A DNA stretch of 64,000 bases from JAWXBK01 sp040878185 (lineage in GTDB: Bacteria > Pseudomonadota > Alphaproteobacteria > Dongiales > Dongiaceae): the NCBI GenBank assembly GCA_040878185.1, contig JBBDMS010000021.1, positions 1 through 64,000 of the forward strand. Reading direction: 5' to 3'. This document shows positions 45,453 through 55,616 of this stretch, in pieces. The notes under the pieces are model-generated. The model was not told where the DNA came from, made no database searches, and saw only the letters and a list, made by a program, of their open reading frames with translations. Position 1 is the first letter of the stretch; each line of letters begins with the position of its first letter. Position numbers and translations under genes: made by a program.

Positions 45453-46556
45453 ATGACCAAGGATGACCTGCTGGCCGCGATCAAGAATCGCAGCCTGTCG
45501 CGTCGCGATATGGGCCGGGTGCTTGCGTCTGCGGGTATCACGCTGGCGGCGGTGCCGATGGTAGCCGATCGCGCGCTGGCGCAAGACCAGGCGAGTTACT
45601 TCACCTGGAGCGGATACGACGTTCCCGAATTTTTCCCCGGATACATCGAAAAGCACGGCGAGTCCCCGGCTCTTCCCGTCTTCGCGGACGAAGAAGAGGC
45701 GTTCCAGAAATTGCGCGCCGGATTCGAAACCGACGTCGCGCACCCGTGCAGCGGCCGTATCGTGCGCTGGCGCGACGCCGGCGTGATCCAGGCGATCGAC
45801 ACGACGCGTCTCAGCAACTGGGACAACGTCTTCCCCGATCTCAAAACGATCAACGGCGCGGCGGACATGGGTCAGCAATGGTTCGTGCCTGTCGACTGGG
45901 GCAACACCTCGGTCATCTATCGCGCCGACCTCGTCGAGATCCAGGAAGAGAGCTGGGAAATCCTGTGGGATGAGCGTTATGAGGGCCGTCTCTCGATCGG
46001 TACCGACATCACCGATACGGCGGTGATCACCGGGCTTCTGATCGGCGTCAAAGATCCCTACGCGATGACCGACGAAGATATCGCCGCGGTCAAGGCGAAG
46101 CTCGAGGAGCAGAAGCCGCTGCTGCGTTACTACTGGTCGGATCCAACCCAGCTCGAACAGAGCCTCGCCTCCGGCGAAGTGGTTGCCTCGACCGCGTGGA
46201 ACAGCGCGCTTCCGACGCTGATCGAGCAGGGTGTCGATGTGAAGTTCATGAACCCGAAGGAAGGCATCCTCACCTGGTGCTGCGGCGCCGTGCTGACCAG
46301 CAACGCCGCGCATCCCGAGCTCGCGCACGACCTGATCGATGCACTGATCTCGCCGGACGCGGGCGCCTGGCTGATCGACTATGGCTACGGTCACTCGAAC
46401 AGGATCTCGTTCGAACAGGCCGACCCGCAGTTGCTGGCCGATCGCGGCTTTCCGGCCGATCCGACGGCCTATCTCCAGCAGGGCATCTTCAGCCGCGACA
46501 ACAAGCGGCTCGACGATCTCCAGCAGATGTTCGAGGCGGTTCAGGCCGGTACCTGA
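45453..46556 (+). CDS. Spermidine/putrescine-type ABC transporter substrate-binding protein (PotD-like)
   Basis: This is a 367-residue periplasmic binding protein. The N-terminus SLSRRDMGRVLASAGITLAAVP resembles a twin-arginine signal (RR followed by a hydrophobic core) with cleavage after ALAQ. The mature fold starts YFTWSGYDVPEFFPGYI, with FQKLRAGFETDVAHPCSGRI and VPVDWGNTSVIYR, the usual PotD/PotF landmarks. GGAG precedes the ATG. It is divergent from the permease-ATPase operon, which supplies the rest of the importer. The ligand is a polyamine or another organic amine. Confidence 0.92.
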   Translation: MTKDDLLAAIKNRSLSRRDMGRVLASAGITLAAVPMVADRALAQDQASYFTWSGYDVPEFFPGYIEKHGESPALPVFADEEEAFQKLRAGFETDVAHPCSGRIVRWRDAGVIQAIDTTRLSNWDNVFPDLKTINGAADMGQQWFVPVDWGNTSVIYRADLVEIQEESWEILWDERYEGRLSIGTDITDTAVITGLLIGVKDPYAMTDEDIAAVKAKLEEQKPLLRYYWSDPTQLEQSLASGEVVASTAWNSALPTLIEQGVDVKFMNPKEGILTWCCGAVLTSNAAHPELAHDLIDALISPDAGAWLIDYGYGHSNRISFEQADPQLLADRGFPADPTAYLQQGIFSRDNKRLDDLQQMFEAVQAGT

Positions 46557-46709
46557 TCCAAGCCTCGCACGGTGCGGTCCGGATCCCCACGATCCGGACC
46601 GACGGCCCGGCAGCGCGCGCCCCGATCTCCTCTCTGAGGCGTCCTGCCGGGCTTCGTCCCTTTCGCGAACAGTCACGAAACCACAACGATCGATCGAAGG
46701 CAGGAGAAC

Positions 46710-48122
46710 ATGCAGAAGGCCGCAGGACGGAACTTCACCTACAACACTGAAGATCTGTGGGAGAAGGACCGCGACCATATCATCCACCCCTGGATCGAAC
46801 TGGGGACGGCAAAGACCAAGGAGCCGCTGATCATTGCCGAATCCGAAGGGCCATACATCTACGATTCCAACGGCAACCGTATGCTCGACGCGATGGGCGG
46901 CATGTGGTGCGTCAATGTCGGATACGGCCGCGACGAAATCGCCCAGGCCATTGCCGATCAGGCGCGCAAGCTCTGCTATTTCTCGCCGTTCGGCATCATC
47001 TCCTCGCCGCCCTCGATCGAGCTCGGCGACCGGCTGGTCGAATACACACCGGGCGATCTGAACCATGTGTTCTTCGCCACCGGCGGATCGACCGCGGTCG
47101 ATTCCGCGATCCGGTATGTCTATTTCTACTTCAACTGCCTCGGACAGCCGGACAAGAAGCACATCATCACGCGCGACTACGCCTATCACGGCAGCACCTA
47201 TCTTTCGGCGTCGCTGTCGGGCAAGCCGGGCGACATCAACTTCATGGATCGCAAGACCGACAATATCCACCACTTGCCGGCGCCGAATCCGTATCGCCGC
47301 CCGGAGGGCATGACCGAGGCGGAATTCCTCGAGTTGACGGTCAAGCAGCTCGAAGACAAAATTGTCGAGATCGGACCGGAGAATGTTGCCGCGTTCATTG
47401 CCGAGCCGGTACTCGCATCCGGCGGCGTGATCGTACCGCCCAAGGGCTATCAGTGGCGCACGCTCGAAGTCTGCCGCAAGTACGACGTGCTCTACATCTC
47501 GGACGAAGTCGTGACCGGCTTTGGCCGCTGCGGCGAAATCTTCGCATCGGAGAAGGTGTTCGACATCGTGCCGGATATCATCACGAGCGCGAAGGGCCTG
47601 ACCTCAGGCTATGTGCCGCTCGGCGCGTTCTTCGTGTCGAGCCGCATTTTCGAACCGCTGCTCGGCGAAAGCGGGAAGGGCAAGTTCTTCGCGAACGGCT
47701 TTACCTACTCAGCTCATCCGGTCGCCTGCGCCGCGGGCCTCGCCAATCTCGACATCATCGAGCGCGAGGATATCTGCGGGCATGTGCGCAAGATCGGGCC
47801 GTACTTCCAGGAGCAATGCCGCACCCTTCTCGATCTCCCGATCGTGGGCGACGTGCGTGGCGTCGGCATGATGCTGTGTGTCGAGTTCGTGAAGGACAAG
47901 AAGACGAAGGAAGTCTGCCCGCCCGAGTGGGAGTTCGGCAATCGCGTCATCCGTCAGACGATGCCGCGCGGGCTGATGATCCGCCCGATGGGCCATCTCG
48001 CGGTGCTGTCGCCGACCCTGATCGTCACCAAGGATCATATCGACGAAGCAGTCTCGATCATGCGCGAGGCGATCCATGCGGTGATGGACGACTTGACCCG
48101 CGAAGGGCTGTGGCACGGTTGA
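46710..48122 (+). CDS. Class III omega-aminotransferase (putrescine/beta-alanine:pyruvate type)
   Basis: This is a 470-residue PLP aminotransferase. Visible are LWEKDRDHIIHPW at the start, FFATGGSTAVDSAIR (121-135), the YAYHGSTYLSASLSG segment (158-171), Asp265 in ISDEVVTGFGRCGE, and the PLP lysine K295 in ITSAKGLTSGYVPLGA. The N-terminal pattern matches the omega-amino acid:pyruvate group that includes putrescine-pyruvate aminotransferase. It lies 153 bases after the PotD-like gene on the same strand, which supports transamination of the imported amine. AGGAG precedes the ATG. Confidence 0.92.
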   Translation: MQKAAGRNFTYNTEDLWEKDRDHIIHPWIELGTAKTKEPLIIAESEGPYIYDSNGNRMLDAMGGMWCVNVGYGRDEIAQAIADQARKLCYFSPFGIISSPPSIELGDRLVEYTPGDLNHVFFATGGSTAVDSAIRYVYFYFNCLGQPDKKHIITRDYAYHGSTYLSASLSGKPGDINFMDRKTDNIHHLPAPNPYRRPEGMTEAEFLELTVKQLEDKIVEIGPENVAAFIAEPVLASGGVIVPPKGYQWRTLEVCRKYDVLYISDEVVTGFGRCGEIFASEKVFDIVPDIITSAKGLTSGYVPLGAFFVSSRIFEPLLGESGKGKFFANGFTYSAHPVACAAGLANLDIIEREDICGHVRKIGPYFQEQCRTLLDLPIVGDVRGVGMMLCVEFVKDKKTKEVCPPEWEFGNRVIRQTMPRGLMIRPMGHLAVLSPTLIVTKDHIDEAVSIMREAIHAVMDDLTREGLWHG

Positions 48123-48161
48123 TAACGAACATGCGCCCCGGTGCCGAACGGTGCCGGGGCG

Positions 48162-50282
48162 CTATTCGATCCAGATATCCACAGAGGCATGGCGCCCGTC
48201 GCTGTCGACGACCGTGACGCGCACCTGCCCTGCCCCGTCGGGTTGCCACGCGGCCCGGCGCTTCCAGGAAGCGGTCGGCACGGCCTCCCCATTTACCAGC
48301 CATAACAACGGCAACTGACCGCCGCGCGCCTCGAGCGCGAGCGGCAGGAGGTCGGATGCGTCATCGCCCAAAGGAAGCCGCGTGCCGTCGACCGGAAAGG
48401 CGATCGACGGGCCGGCGGCGATCGCCGTGGCGACGGAGGTCGCGATCCGACTTGCCTCGCGCTGGAAGCGCTGCAGGGGCGCCGGCAGGCTGGCCGTCGA
48501 GGCGACCAGCAGCGCATCGCCGGGCGGCGGCCCGGAGGGGCGCTCGCGGGTCAGCAGGAGCGCCGGCCGGTCCAGCAGGTCGAAGGCATCGAACAGCAGG
48601 GGGGCTGCCGTATCCCGGCCCATGCGATCACTGGCGAAGCTGCCATCGGGCCGGCCGACCCAGACCCCGATCGTGTAGCGGGCGTCAAAACCGATCGCCC
48701 AGGCGTCGCGATACCCATAGGAGGTGCCGGTCTTGTAGGCGACCAGCGGGGCCCCGGGGCGGTCCGCCCCGGCCAGCCGGTCCGGCGGCGGCGGCAGGCC
48801 CTCGAGGATGCGGGCGACATACCAGGCACCCAAAGGCGAGGTGAGCGCCCCGCCCGCCATGTCCGGGTCGTCAGGCCGGAAACGGAGCGGTTTCATCACC
48901 CCACCCTCCGCCAGCCCGGCATAGCCGGCAACGAGATCCTCGAGCGTGGTGCCGAGCCCGCCGAGGATAATCGGCAGGCCGGGCCCGATCTCGGGCCGCG
49001 GCAGATCGACCCGCATGCCGGCACCGCGCAGCCGCGCAAGAAAACTCGCGGGACCGATCCGGTCGAGCAATGCGACGGCCGGCACGTTGAGCGATTGCTG
49101 CAGCGCCGCCTCTGCCGTCACGTCGCCACGAAATCCGCCATCGAAATTTTGCGGCGCATAGTTGCCGAAGCGTGTCTGCGCATCGAGCATCAACGTTTCG
49201 GGATGCAGCAACCGCGATTCAAAACCCATCGCATAGAGAAACGGCTTCAATGTTGAGCCGGGCGAGCGAACCGCCTGCACCATGTCGATCGGGCCGAAAC
49301 GCGCCGTGTCGAAATAATCCGCCGCGCCGACATAGCCGCGCACGGCACGGGTTTCGTTCTCGACGACCAGAATCGCAACCGACACGCCATCGGACCATTG
49401 CGTCGCGTGCAGGTATGCGAGCCGCTCGAGACGCGCCTGCAGATCGCCGTCGATCAGGGTCGCGATGGCGCGCTCGTTGATACCTTCACGCAAAAGCCGC
49501 TCGGCGAGATGCGGTGCCAGCATCGGGGCGTCGCGTCGCAGTGCGGGCAGCCGGTCGGCGGCAGCCTCGGCCGCGGCGGCGATCGTCAGCAGGCCCATGC
49601 CGGCCGCGCGATCGAGGACGCGCGCACGGGCCGCGGCCGCCGCCGCCGGCGCGCGATCCGGCCGCAGGCTTTCCGGCGATTGCGGCAGGGCGACCAGCAA
49701 AGCGGCCTCGGCGGGCGTCAGGGTTGCGGGTTCCTTGCCGAGATAGAGCAGGCTCGCGGCGCGCAGCCCTTCGATGTTGCCGCCGTAGGGTGCGAGGGTG
49801 AGATACATCGCGAGGATTTCGCGCTTGTCGAAACGCGATTCGAGCTGGAGCGCGCGCGCCATCTCGATCAGTTTCGATGCGAGCGTGCGCGGTCGCGGTT
49901 CGAGCAGACGCACGGTCTGCATCGTCAGCGTCGAGGCGCCGGACACGATATGGCCGGCACCGATCGCCTGCAGGGCGGCCCGGCCGACCGCCAGAGGATC
50001 GATGCCGGGATGCGAAAAGAATCGCTTGTCTTCCCGCGCGATGAGCATGGCGAGAAACAGCGGATCGACGTCGTCGAGCGCAACTGGCAGCCGCCAGCGC
50101 GCATCGCCGGCGGTGAAGAGCCGCAACGTCGCGCCGTCCGATGCGGTCACCTCCTGCGAGAGATCGGCAAGACGGCCGAGCGCTGGCGGAAAGGCATGAT
50201 CGAGCGCCCAGCCGCCGGTCCCCAGCAGCAGTGCCGCAGCGCCGCCGGCAAAAACTGCGCGACGAAGGCGCCGCAGGATCAC
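48162..50282 (-). CDS. pbpC: Penicillin-binding protein 1C
   Basis: This is a 706-residue bifunctional peptidoglycan synthase of the PBP1C class. It has an N-terminal membrane anchor (about 8-28) and a GT51 transglycosylase domain with the catalytic Glu84 in AREDKRFFSHPGIDP and GASTLTMQTVRLL (115-127). The transpeptidase domain has Ser343 of SxxK in SPGSTLKPF and KTGTS at 517-521. The C-terminal biPBP_C domain covers about the last 90 residues. The start is GTG, overlapping the alpha-2-macroglobulin stop in GTGA. The pairing of pbpC with an alpha-2-macroglobulin gene is widespread and thought to join cell-wall repair with protease trapping. Confidence 0.95.
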   Translation of the reverse strand: MILRRLRRAVFAGGAAALLLGTGGWALDHAFPPALGRLADLSQEVTASDGATLRLFTAGDARWRLPVALDDVDPLFLAMLIAREDKRFFSHPGIDPLAVGRAALQAIGAGHIVSGASTLTMQTVRLLEPRPRTLASKLIEMARALQLESRFDKREILAMYLTLAPYGGNIEGLRAASLLYLGKEPATLTPAEAALLVALPQSPESLRPDRAPAAAAAARARVLDRAAGMGLLTIAAAAEAAADRLPALRRDAPMLAPHLAERLLREGINERAIATLIDGDLQARLERLAYLHATQWSDGVSVAILVVENETRAVRGYVGAADYFDTARFGPIDMVQAVRSPGSTLKPFLYAMGFESRLLHPETLMLDAQTRFGNYAPQNFDGGFRGDVTAEAALQQSLNVPAVALLDRIGPASFLARLRGAGMRVDLPRPEIGPGLPIILGGLGTTLEDLVAGYAGLAEGGVMKPLRFRPDDPDMAGGALTSPLGAWYVARILEGLPPPPDRLAGADRPGAPLVAYKTGTSYGYRDAWAIGFDARYTIGVWVGRPDGSFASDRMGRDTAAPLLFDAFDLLDRPALLLTRERPSGPPPGDALLVASTASLPAPLQRFQREASRIATSVATAIAAGPSIAFPVDGTRLPLGDDASDLLPLALEARGGQLPLLWLVNGEAVPTASWKRRAAWQPDGAGQVRVTVVDSDGRHASVDIWIE

Positions 50283-53200
50283 GGCAGGTCCGTCACGATC
50301 ACCCGACCGGGCGTACCGCGTCCACGCAGCTCCGGCTGGTACATCGCCTCGACGACCGGTGCGGGATGCACGAACTCGCCCGGCGTCACCGCGCGCACCA
50401 GATAGGCAACGGAGAACAGACCCTGGCCGAACCAGTCGACGCTCGCGACAAAGCGGTCATCGCGATACTCGACATGGTCGGCCGGCTGGATCGATCCGAG
50501 CCAGGCCAGGCTCTCCGCATTGCGCGAATCCGAGAGATGCGGGTTCTCCGCCTCGAACCCGGCCGGCAGCAGATCGACGATCAGAATCTGGTCGTCGACA
50601 TCGCGGTCGATCGAGATGTCGAGCCGCACCACCGCCATATCGCCCTGCGTCATCTGCGACGGATCGATCAGATTGCCTTCGAAATCGAAATAGTTGCGTT
50701 CGATTCCGATGCCTTCGTTCGACGCCTTCAGAATTTCGGTCGGCGAGCCGATCAGTGTCGCATTCATCCAGAGTGGCGCATCGCCCTCGTTGCGATAGAC
50801 GATCGCGGGTTCGAGTGTCGCGCCGGCGCGATAGATACGGAGCGGTGTCGAATGCTCCTCGGCCGCGCCGCCGTCGATCGACAGCGAGAACGTGGCCGAT
50901 CCGGCGAGGCTGGCGGCTGCCAGAAGCAGCGCGCCCTCCTCCTGCGTGCTCAGATGGCGCCGGGTTTGATAGAGGCCGGTCAGTCGTTCGATTTCGACCG
51001 CAGGATCGAAATCGGCGGCACCGGTTTCGGCGGCGAGCGCGATGGTCATCGCGAGATCGCGCACCGGCGAGCCGTAGTCCGCCGGATATTCGTCGTCCTG
51101 CCGTTCGGTTGCGATCGCATCGGCAAAGGCCGTGCGGGCCCGATCGAGATCGCCGTAGAGCGCAAAACCGGCACCGAGCTGAGCGAGGCCCAGCGGCGTA
51201 ATCCAGAGCGGCTGCCCGTTCGCATCGCGCGAGAGCGCGTCGTAGACGTAACGCAGCGAACCCGGATCGCCCGCGCCCGCGCTCGCCAGCACATAGCCGG
51301 CATAAGCGCGCGCCGCAACCAGGGCGGGATCGTCCGCATAGAAGTAGGACGTTTCCTGCGCGAGCCAGTCGAGGCCGCGCTGGTAGGCAAAGTCGGGCAC
51401 CGCATGGCCGAAGCTGCGCGCACGCGTCAGAAAATCGAGCGCATAGGCGCTGAGCCAGCTATCGGCCGAGCCATACCCGCTCCACAGCGAGAAGCTGCCG
51501 TCCCAGCGCTGCATGTCGAGCACCCGCGTGATTGCATCGGCGATGCGGGCATTGAGCACCGCCTCGTCTTCGTCGCGATCCCACAAGCGCGCGACCTCGG
51601 CGACATAAAGCAGCGGCAACGCGCGGCTCGTCGTCTGTTCGAGACAGCCATAAGGATAGCGATCGAGCGATCGCAGCAAACCGGCAACATCGATGCCGGG
51701 TTTGCCATCGAAGGTGATCAGCATTTCGCCGGAACCGGGGACGAACCGGGCCGCGATATCCCCGCCGACGGTCAGGCTCTCGCCTGGCTCGAGGCGATGC
51801 ACGATGCGTTCCTGGATCGGAAGCTGCGCCGGGCGCACCGGCAACAAGATGGTACGCGCGAGCGAAAAACCATCCGGGCCTTCGAGCGTCATCTGCAACG
51901 CACCGGCACCGACCGCCAAACCTTCGACACCGACAGCCTGGTTGACGCTTGCACCTTCTTCGAGCGCTAGCTCGAAGGTCGACGGATCCGTGACCGCCAC
52001 CGCGTCGTTGCCGGCGAGCGTCAGCGTGTAAGTGCCGGCCGCACCGTCGAGATTCTGCACGGTAAAGGTGACAGCACTGGTATCGCCCGGTGCCAGGAAA
52101 CGTGGCGCCGACGACGTTGCGACGACCGGATCGCGCACGATCAGCGGCGCTTCCGCCGATCCGACCTTCAGCGCGCTCCACGCAACCGCCATGAGGCGCA
52201 GCCGGCCGTTGTAATCCGGCAGATCGAGCGGAATGATGGCGCGGCCATCGGAATCGAGCGTCACGACGCCAGAGAACAACGCGACCAGCGTGATCTGCGG
52301 CGGCGCACCGCGCTGGCCGAGGCCGCCGTCGCCGCCGGAGCGGATGCGGCCGCGATCGCCGGTGAGCCCGTCGATCAGCCGGCCGTAGAGATCGCGCAAC
52401 TCGACGCCGAGCCGCCGTTTGCCGAGAAAGAACTGGGGCGCATCGGGGGATTCAAAATCGGTGAGTTGCAAGATTCCTTCGTCGACCGCGGCGAGCGTCA
52501 CATAGGCTTCATCGCCGTCGAAGCCACTCACTTCGATCGGCACCTCGAGCGTCTGGCGCGGCTCGATCAACTCAGGCAGATCCAGCGTGATCTCAACCTG
52601 GCGCGGCGCCGGATCGATACCGATCCATGCGACACCCATGGCGCGACCGGGCCCATGTTTTTCCGCGGACGATGCCGGACGAAACGCGGTAGCCAGCAAA
52701 TAAGCGCCCGCGCCCCATTCCTCATCGACCTCGATCGTGGTTTCGATGCCCTCGGGCCCAGCATCAACGATCCATGTGCGGTAGATGCGATCGCTGGCGA
52801 GCGCCAACTGCACGGGTCCTTCGAAGGGCGCCGTAATGAACGCACGCACGCTGTCGCCGGGTTCGAACAGATCGCCTTCGAGACTGATCTGCAGTGTGTC
52901 GGGTGAATCGCCCTCGCCCGGTCGTCCGTACCAGCCGGCCTGGAATCGGTAGCTCGCCGCCACGCCCGCTTCCGGATCGTAAACCTCGAGCCGGTAGGAA
53001 CCCCAGTCGAGCACCATGCTGACCAGACCGTTGCCGTCGGATGTCGTTTCGACGCTGCCGCCCGTTTGTGGCATGTCGCGCACGGTCACGCTGTAGTCCC
53101 AGATGCCGCTGTCGTAGTACCACTGATAGTCCCATTCCTCGCGAATGAGATCGTAACGCAGGCCCACAGCGTCGACTGGTTTGCGTGTCGCGGTGTCGAG

Positions 53201-55531
53201 CCGGATCACGTCAAACTCGGCCGGCAGCGAATAGGGTGCGGAATCATCGGCGAAACGCGGCTTGATACCGATCGCGGTCGCTTCATCGCGCACCGGCAGC
53301 AGCAACGTCTCGCTGACCGCCCTTCCGCCGGGTTCGAGCACATCGACATAGAGGGTCGCGCGCAGCGGACTGGCCGTGTCGGGCAGTTGCGCCGCGTCGA
53401 CACCGAACTGCGAAATGCCGGCGGCATCGGTGACCGGTGCATCGAGCGAGATACGAACCGGCTCGAGCGCTTCGTCGGCGAGACCGAAACGATAGTCCGG
53501 ATATTCCGGAAACGGATCCGGATCGCGATCGATCACGAGTTCGCCCATCACCACGAGATCGGCACCCGGTGCGCCATAGAGATAAGCGGCATCGGCCGTC
53601 ACATCGACCGGCGTACCCGGTACGAGCTCGGTCGCGGCGGTTTCGATCTCGACTTCGATACGGGCGGGAATGACGTCCTCGATCAGGAAGCCGACCGACC
53701 CGACCGGATCGCCCTCCGGATCGACAAAAGCCAGAACCTGCCACTGCCCGGTCGGGCTCGAAGTCGTGAAGTCGAGCGGAATGTGATGGCCACCGAGCGC
53801 GGATACCTCGGAATGAATTTCCTGGGCGAGCGTACCGTCGGGCCGCAACACATTGAAGAACAGCGGCAGATCGGGCAACGCCGCGCCCGCCGCATCGCGC
53901 AACAGGGCTACAAGCTCGACCCTTTCACCGGGCCGGTAGACGCCGCGATCGGTGTAGAGCAGCGCATCGTAGATGCCGGTGACGTCGCGGCCACCGACGC
54001 CGCGATCGCTAAGATCGAAGGCCGGGCCCGAAAGATCGAGAAATGCGAAATCGGTATCGCCGTGACTGGCGGTGAGCATCGTCGGCGCCAGACCCTGCGA
54101 ACCGCGCAGCAGACCCGGTGCGAATGTCGCCTTGCCGTCCTGATCGGTCGTCGCGGTGGCGAGCTCTTCATTGTTGCGCGCATAGAGCCGCAATGTTGCG
54201 CCGGCCATTGGCTCGGCGCTGTCGAGCGAACGCGCGAACACGGTCAGGCCGTCGGTGCCGCTCATTGTCAGAAGGCCGATGTCGGTGACGATCAGCCATT
54301 GCGTTGCCTTCGCTTCCCAGTCAAAGGCTTCGCTCTCGCCTGTATCGGCCATCAGGATGTACGTGCCGGGTTCGATCTCCTCGATCATTTCCTGAACCGG
54401 GATCGATGTGACCACGCGTTCATTGCGCACCGACTCGATTTCAACGCTACCGGTCCAGATTTCCTCGCCAAGATCTTCGATGATGTAATCCCGGACCCAG
54501 GGGTCCAAGAGCTGGAGGACTCGACCATCGCGAATCTGCTGCACGAGATTGCGGTCGTTGATCCGCAGCAAGCTGAGCTGCGCCTCAGTCACATTGACGG
54601 TGGTGAGCGGCACACCGGTACTGCCGATGCGCGGCAGCACATAGGCGGTCGAACGGAACCCGAGCACCGGATCGCGATCGGGCACCGCAACGTCGAGCGC
54701 CACATCGTCGCCGAGGCGCATGGCCAATTCGTCCGGCAGATCGGCAAGAAACTCGTAGGAATCCGTGCCGGGCAGGCCGGCGAGCAGCTCGACGGTGTAG
54801 CTCTGCCCGTAGGCAAAGCCGCCGATGCAGAGCGAATCGTACGAGACGTAGTATTGGAGTTCGGTCGTTGGTTCGACGCGAACATAGTCCGCGTAATTAA
54901 CCTGCTGCGCATCTGGCAGATAGACGTCGAATTGCACGCAAAGTTCGGCTAGGTCGCCTTCGGTCCGCAACTCGCGGCCGACCATCGAGAATTCGCGCGC
55001 CTCGGCGAGGGTCTGTTTGGCGCCGGCACCCTTCTCGGGCGTGTCCCCCTGGCTCTGCTGATAGGCGGCAGCGGCCGCCGCCGGATCGCCCAGCCGGTCC
55101 AGCACGGCGCCGGCAATTCGCCAGGTGGCGGCGACATCGCCGTCATTGCCCGCCAACGCCCTGGCGGCGGTCGCCGCGGCCAGAGCCTCGTGGTCGCGCC
55201 CGCCCAGGCGATAGACCTGCGCGAGGCGCAGCCATGTCCGAAATTCGCCACCGTCGGCCGCGATCGCCCGCTCGTAATATGGCAGGGTTGCGTCCCAGTC
55301 CCGATCGGCCATCAGCGCCTCGGCCTGCTGTCGCAGTGCGGTCGCTTCGTACGTGTCGTCAGGTGCATGCCGGTAGGCCGAGGCGATGCGGGCCCGTTCG
55401 TTCGCAAGAGCCAAAGCCGGATCGTTTGAGTCATCGATCGGCGTCTGGCCTGTCTGCTGGGCGTAAGCCAAGTTTGCGACAAAGACGAACAGGAGAAGCA
55501 GTTGAACCAGAACGGCGCGCCGCAACAGCAT
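50279..55531 (-). CDS. Bacterial alpha-2-macroglobulin (YfhM-like) with thioester
   Basis: This is a 1750-residue periplasmic protease-trapping protein. It has a Sec signal (LLLLFVFVANLAYAQ) with no lipobox cysteine, unlike E. coli YfhM. A helical repeat-like stretch at about 60-160 (DWDATLPYYERAIAADGGEF ...) resembles TPRs. A series of macroglobulin domains follows, including the typical YTDRGVYRPGERVELVALLRD near 540. The bait-like glycine-rich region (RIRSGGDGGLGQRG) comes next, and then the thioester motif CLEQ at Cys1296 in YPYGCLEQTTSR. The thioester acylates an attacking protease. The gene is coupled to pbpC by a 4-base overlap. Confidence 0.94.
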   Translation of the reverse strand: MLLRRAVLVQLLLLFVFVANLAYAQQTGQTPIDDSNDPALALANERARIASAYRHAPDDTYEATALRQQAEALMADRDWDATLPYYERAIAADGGEFRTWLRLAQVYRLGGRDHEALAAATAARALAGNDGDVAATWRIAGAVLDRLGDPAAAAAAYQQSQGDTPEKGAGAKQTLAEAREFSMVGRELRTEGDLAELCVQFDVYLPDAQQVNYADYVRVEPTTELQYYVSYDSLCIGGFAYGQSYTVELLAGLPGTDSYEFLADLPDELAMRLGDDVALDVAVPDRDPVLGFRSTAYVLPRIGSTGVPLTTVNVTEAQLSLLRINDRNLVQQIRDGRVLQLLDPWVRDYIIEDLGEEIWTGSVEIESVRNERVVTSIPVQEMIEEIEPGTYILMADTGESEAFDWEAKATQWLIVTDIGLLTMSGTDGLTVFARSLDSAEPMAGATLRLYARNNEELATATTDQDGKATFAPGLLRGSQGLAPTMLTASHGDTDFAFLDLSGPAFDLSDRGVGGRDVTGIYDALLYTDRGVYRPGERVELVALLRDAAGAALPDLPLFFNVLRPDGTLAQEIHSEVSALGGHHIPLDFTTSSPTGQWQVLAFVDPEGDPVGSVGFLIEDVIPARIEVEIETAATELVPGTPVDVTADAAYLYGAPGADLVVMGELVIDRDPDPFPEYPDYRFGLADEALEPVRISLDAPVTDAAGISQFGVDAAQLPDTASPLRATLYVDVLEPGGRAVSETLLLPVRDEATAIGIKPRFADDSAPYSLPAEFDVIRLDTATRKPVDAVGLRYDLIREEWDYQWYYDSGIWDYSVTVRDMPQTGGSVETTSDGNGLVSMVLDWGSYRLEVYDPEAGVAASYRFQAGWYGRPGEGDSPDTLQISLEGDLFEPGDSVRAFITAPFEGPVQLALASDRIYRTWIVDAGPEGIETTIEVDEEWGAGAYLLATAFRPASSAEKHGPGRAMGVAWIGIDPAPRQVEITLDLPELIEPRQTLEVPIEVSGFDGDEAYVTLAAVDEGILQLTDFESPDAPQFFLGKRRLGVELRDLYGRLIDGLTGDRGRIRSGGDGGLGQRGAPPQITLVALFSGVVTLDSDGRAIIPLDLPDYNGRLRLMAVAWSALKVGSAEAPLIVRDPVVATSSAPRFLAPGDTSAVTFTVQNLDGAAGTYTLTLAGNDAVAVTDPSTFELALEEGASVNQAVGVEGLAVGAGALQMTLEGPDGFSLARTILLPVRPAQLPIQERIVHRLEPGESLTVGGDIAARFVPGSGEMLITFDGKPGIDVAGLLRSLDRYPYGCLEQTTSRALPLLYVAEVARLWDRDEDEAVLNARIADAITRVLDMQRWDGSFSLWSGYGSADSWLSAYALDFLTRARSFGHAVPDFAYQRGLDWLAQETSYFYADDPALVAARAYAGYVLASAGAGDPGSLRYVYDALSRDANGQPLWITPLGLAQLGAGFALYGDLDRARTAFADAIATERQDDEYPADYGSPVRDLAMTIALAAETGAADFDPAVEIERLTGLYQTRRHLSTQEEGALLLAAASLAGSATFSLSIDGGAAEEHSTPLRIYRAGATLEPAIVYRNEGDAPLWMNATLIGSPTEILKASNEGIGIERNYFDFEGNLIDPSQMTQGDMAVVRLDISIDRDVDDQILIVDLLPAGFEAENPHLSDSRNAESLAWLGSIQPADHVEYRDDRFVASVDWFGQGLFSVAYLVRAVTPGEFVHPAPVVEAMYQPELRGRGTPGRVIVTDLP

Positions 55532-55616
55532 CGTTACCCCCAGCAGGATCGTCCGGAATCATTGCGATTCCGGAATGCGAATATCATCCCTGCAATATGG
55601 CCCGATTGGGGCAGGA

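Noticed and set aside
45225..47273. Open frame of about 680 codons on the minus strand opposite the PotD-like gene and part of the omega-aminotransferase gene.
   Set aside because: It crosses two certain genes and the intergenic region, and its translation is Arg/Asp/Val-rich with no family pattern.
53066..54952. Open frame of about 630 codons on the plus strand opposite the alpha-2-macroglobulin gene.
   Set aside because: It is antisense shadow of a certain gene; no motif or start signal.
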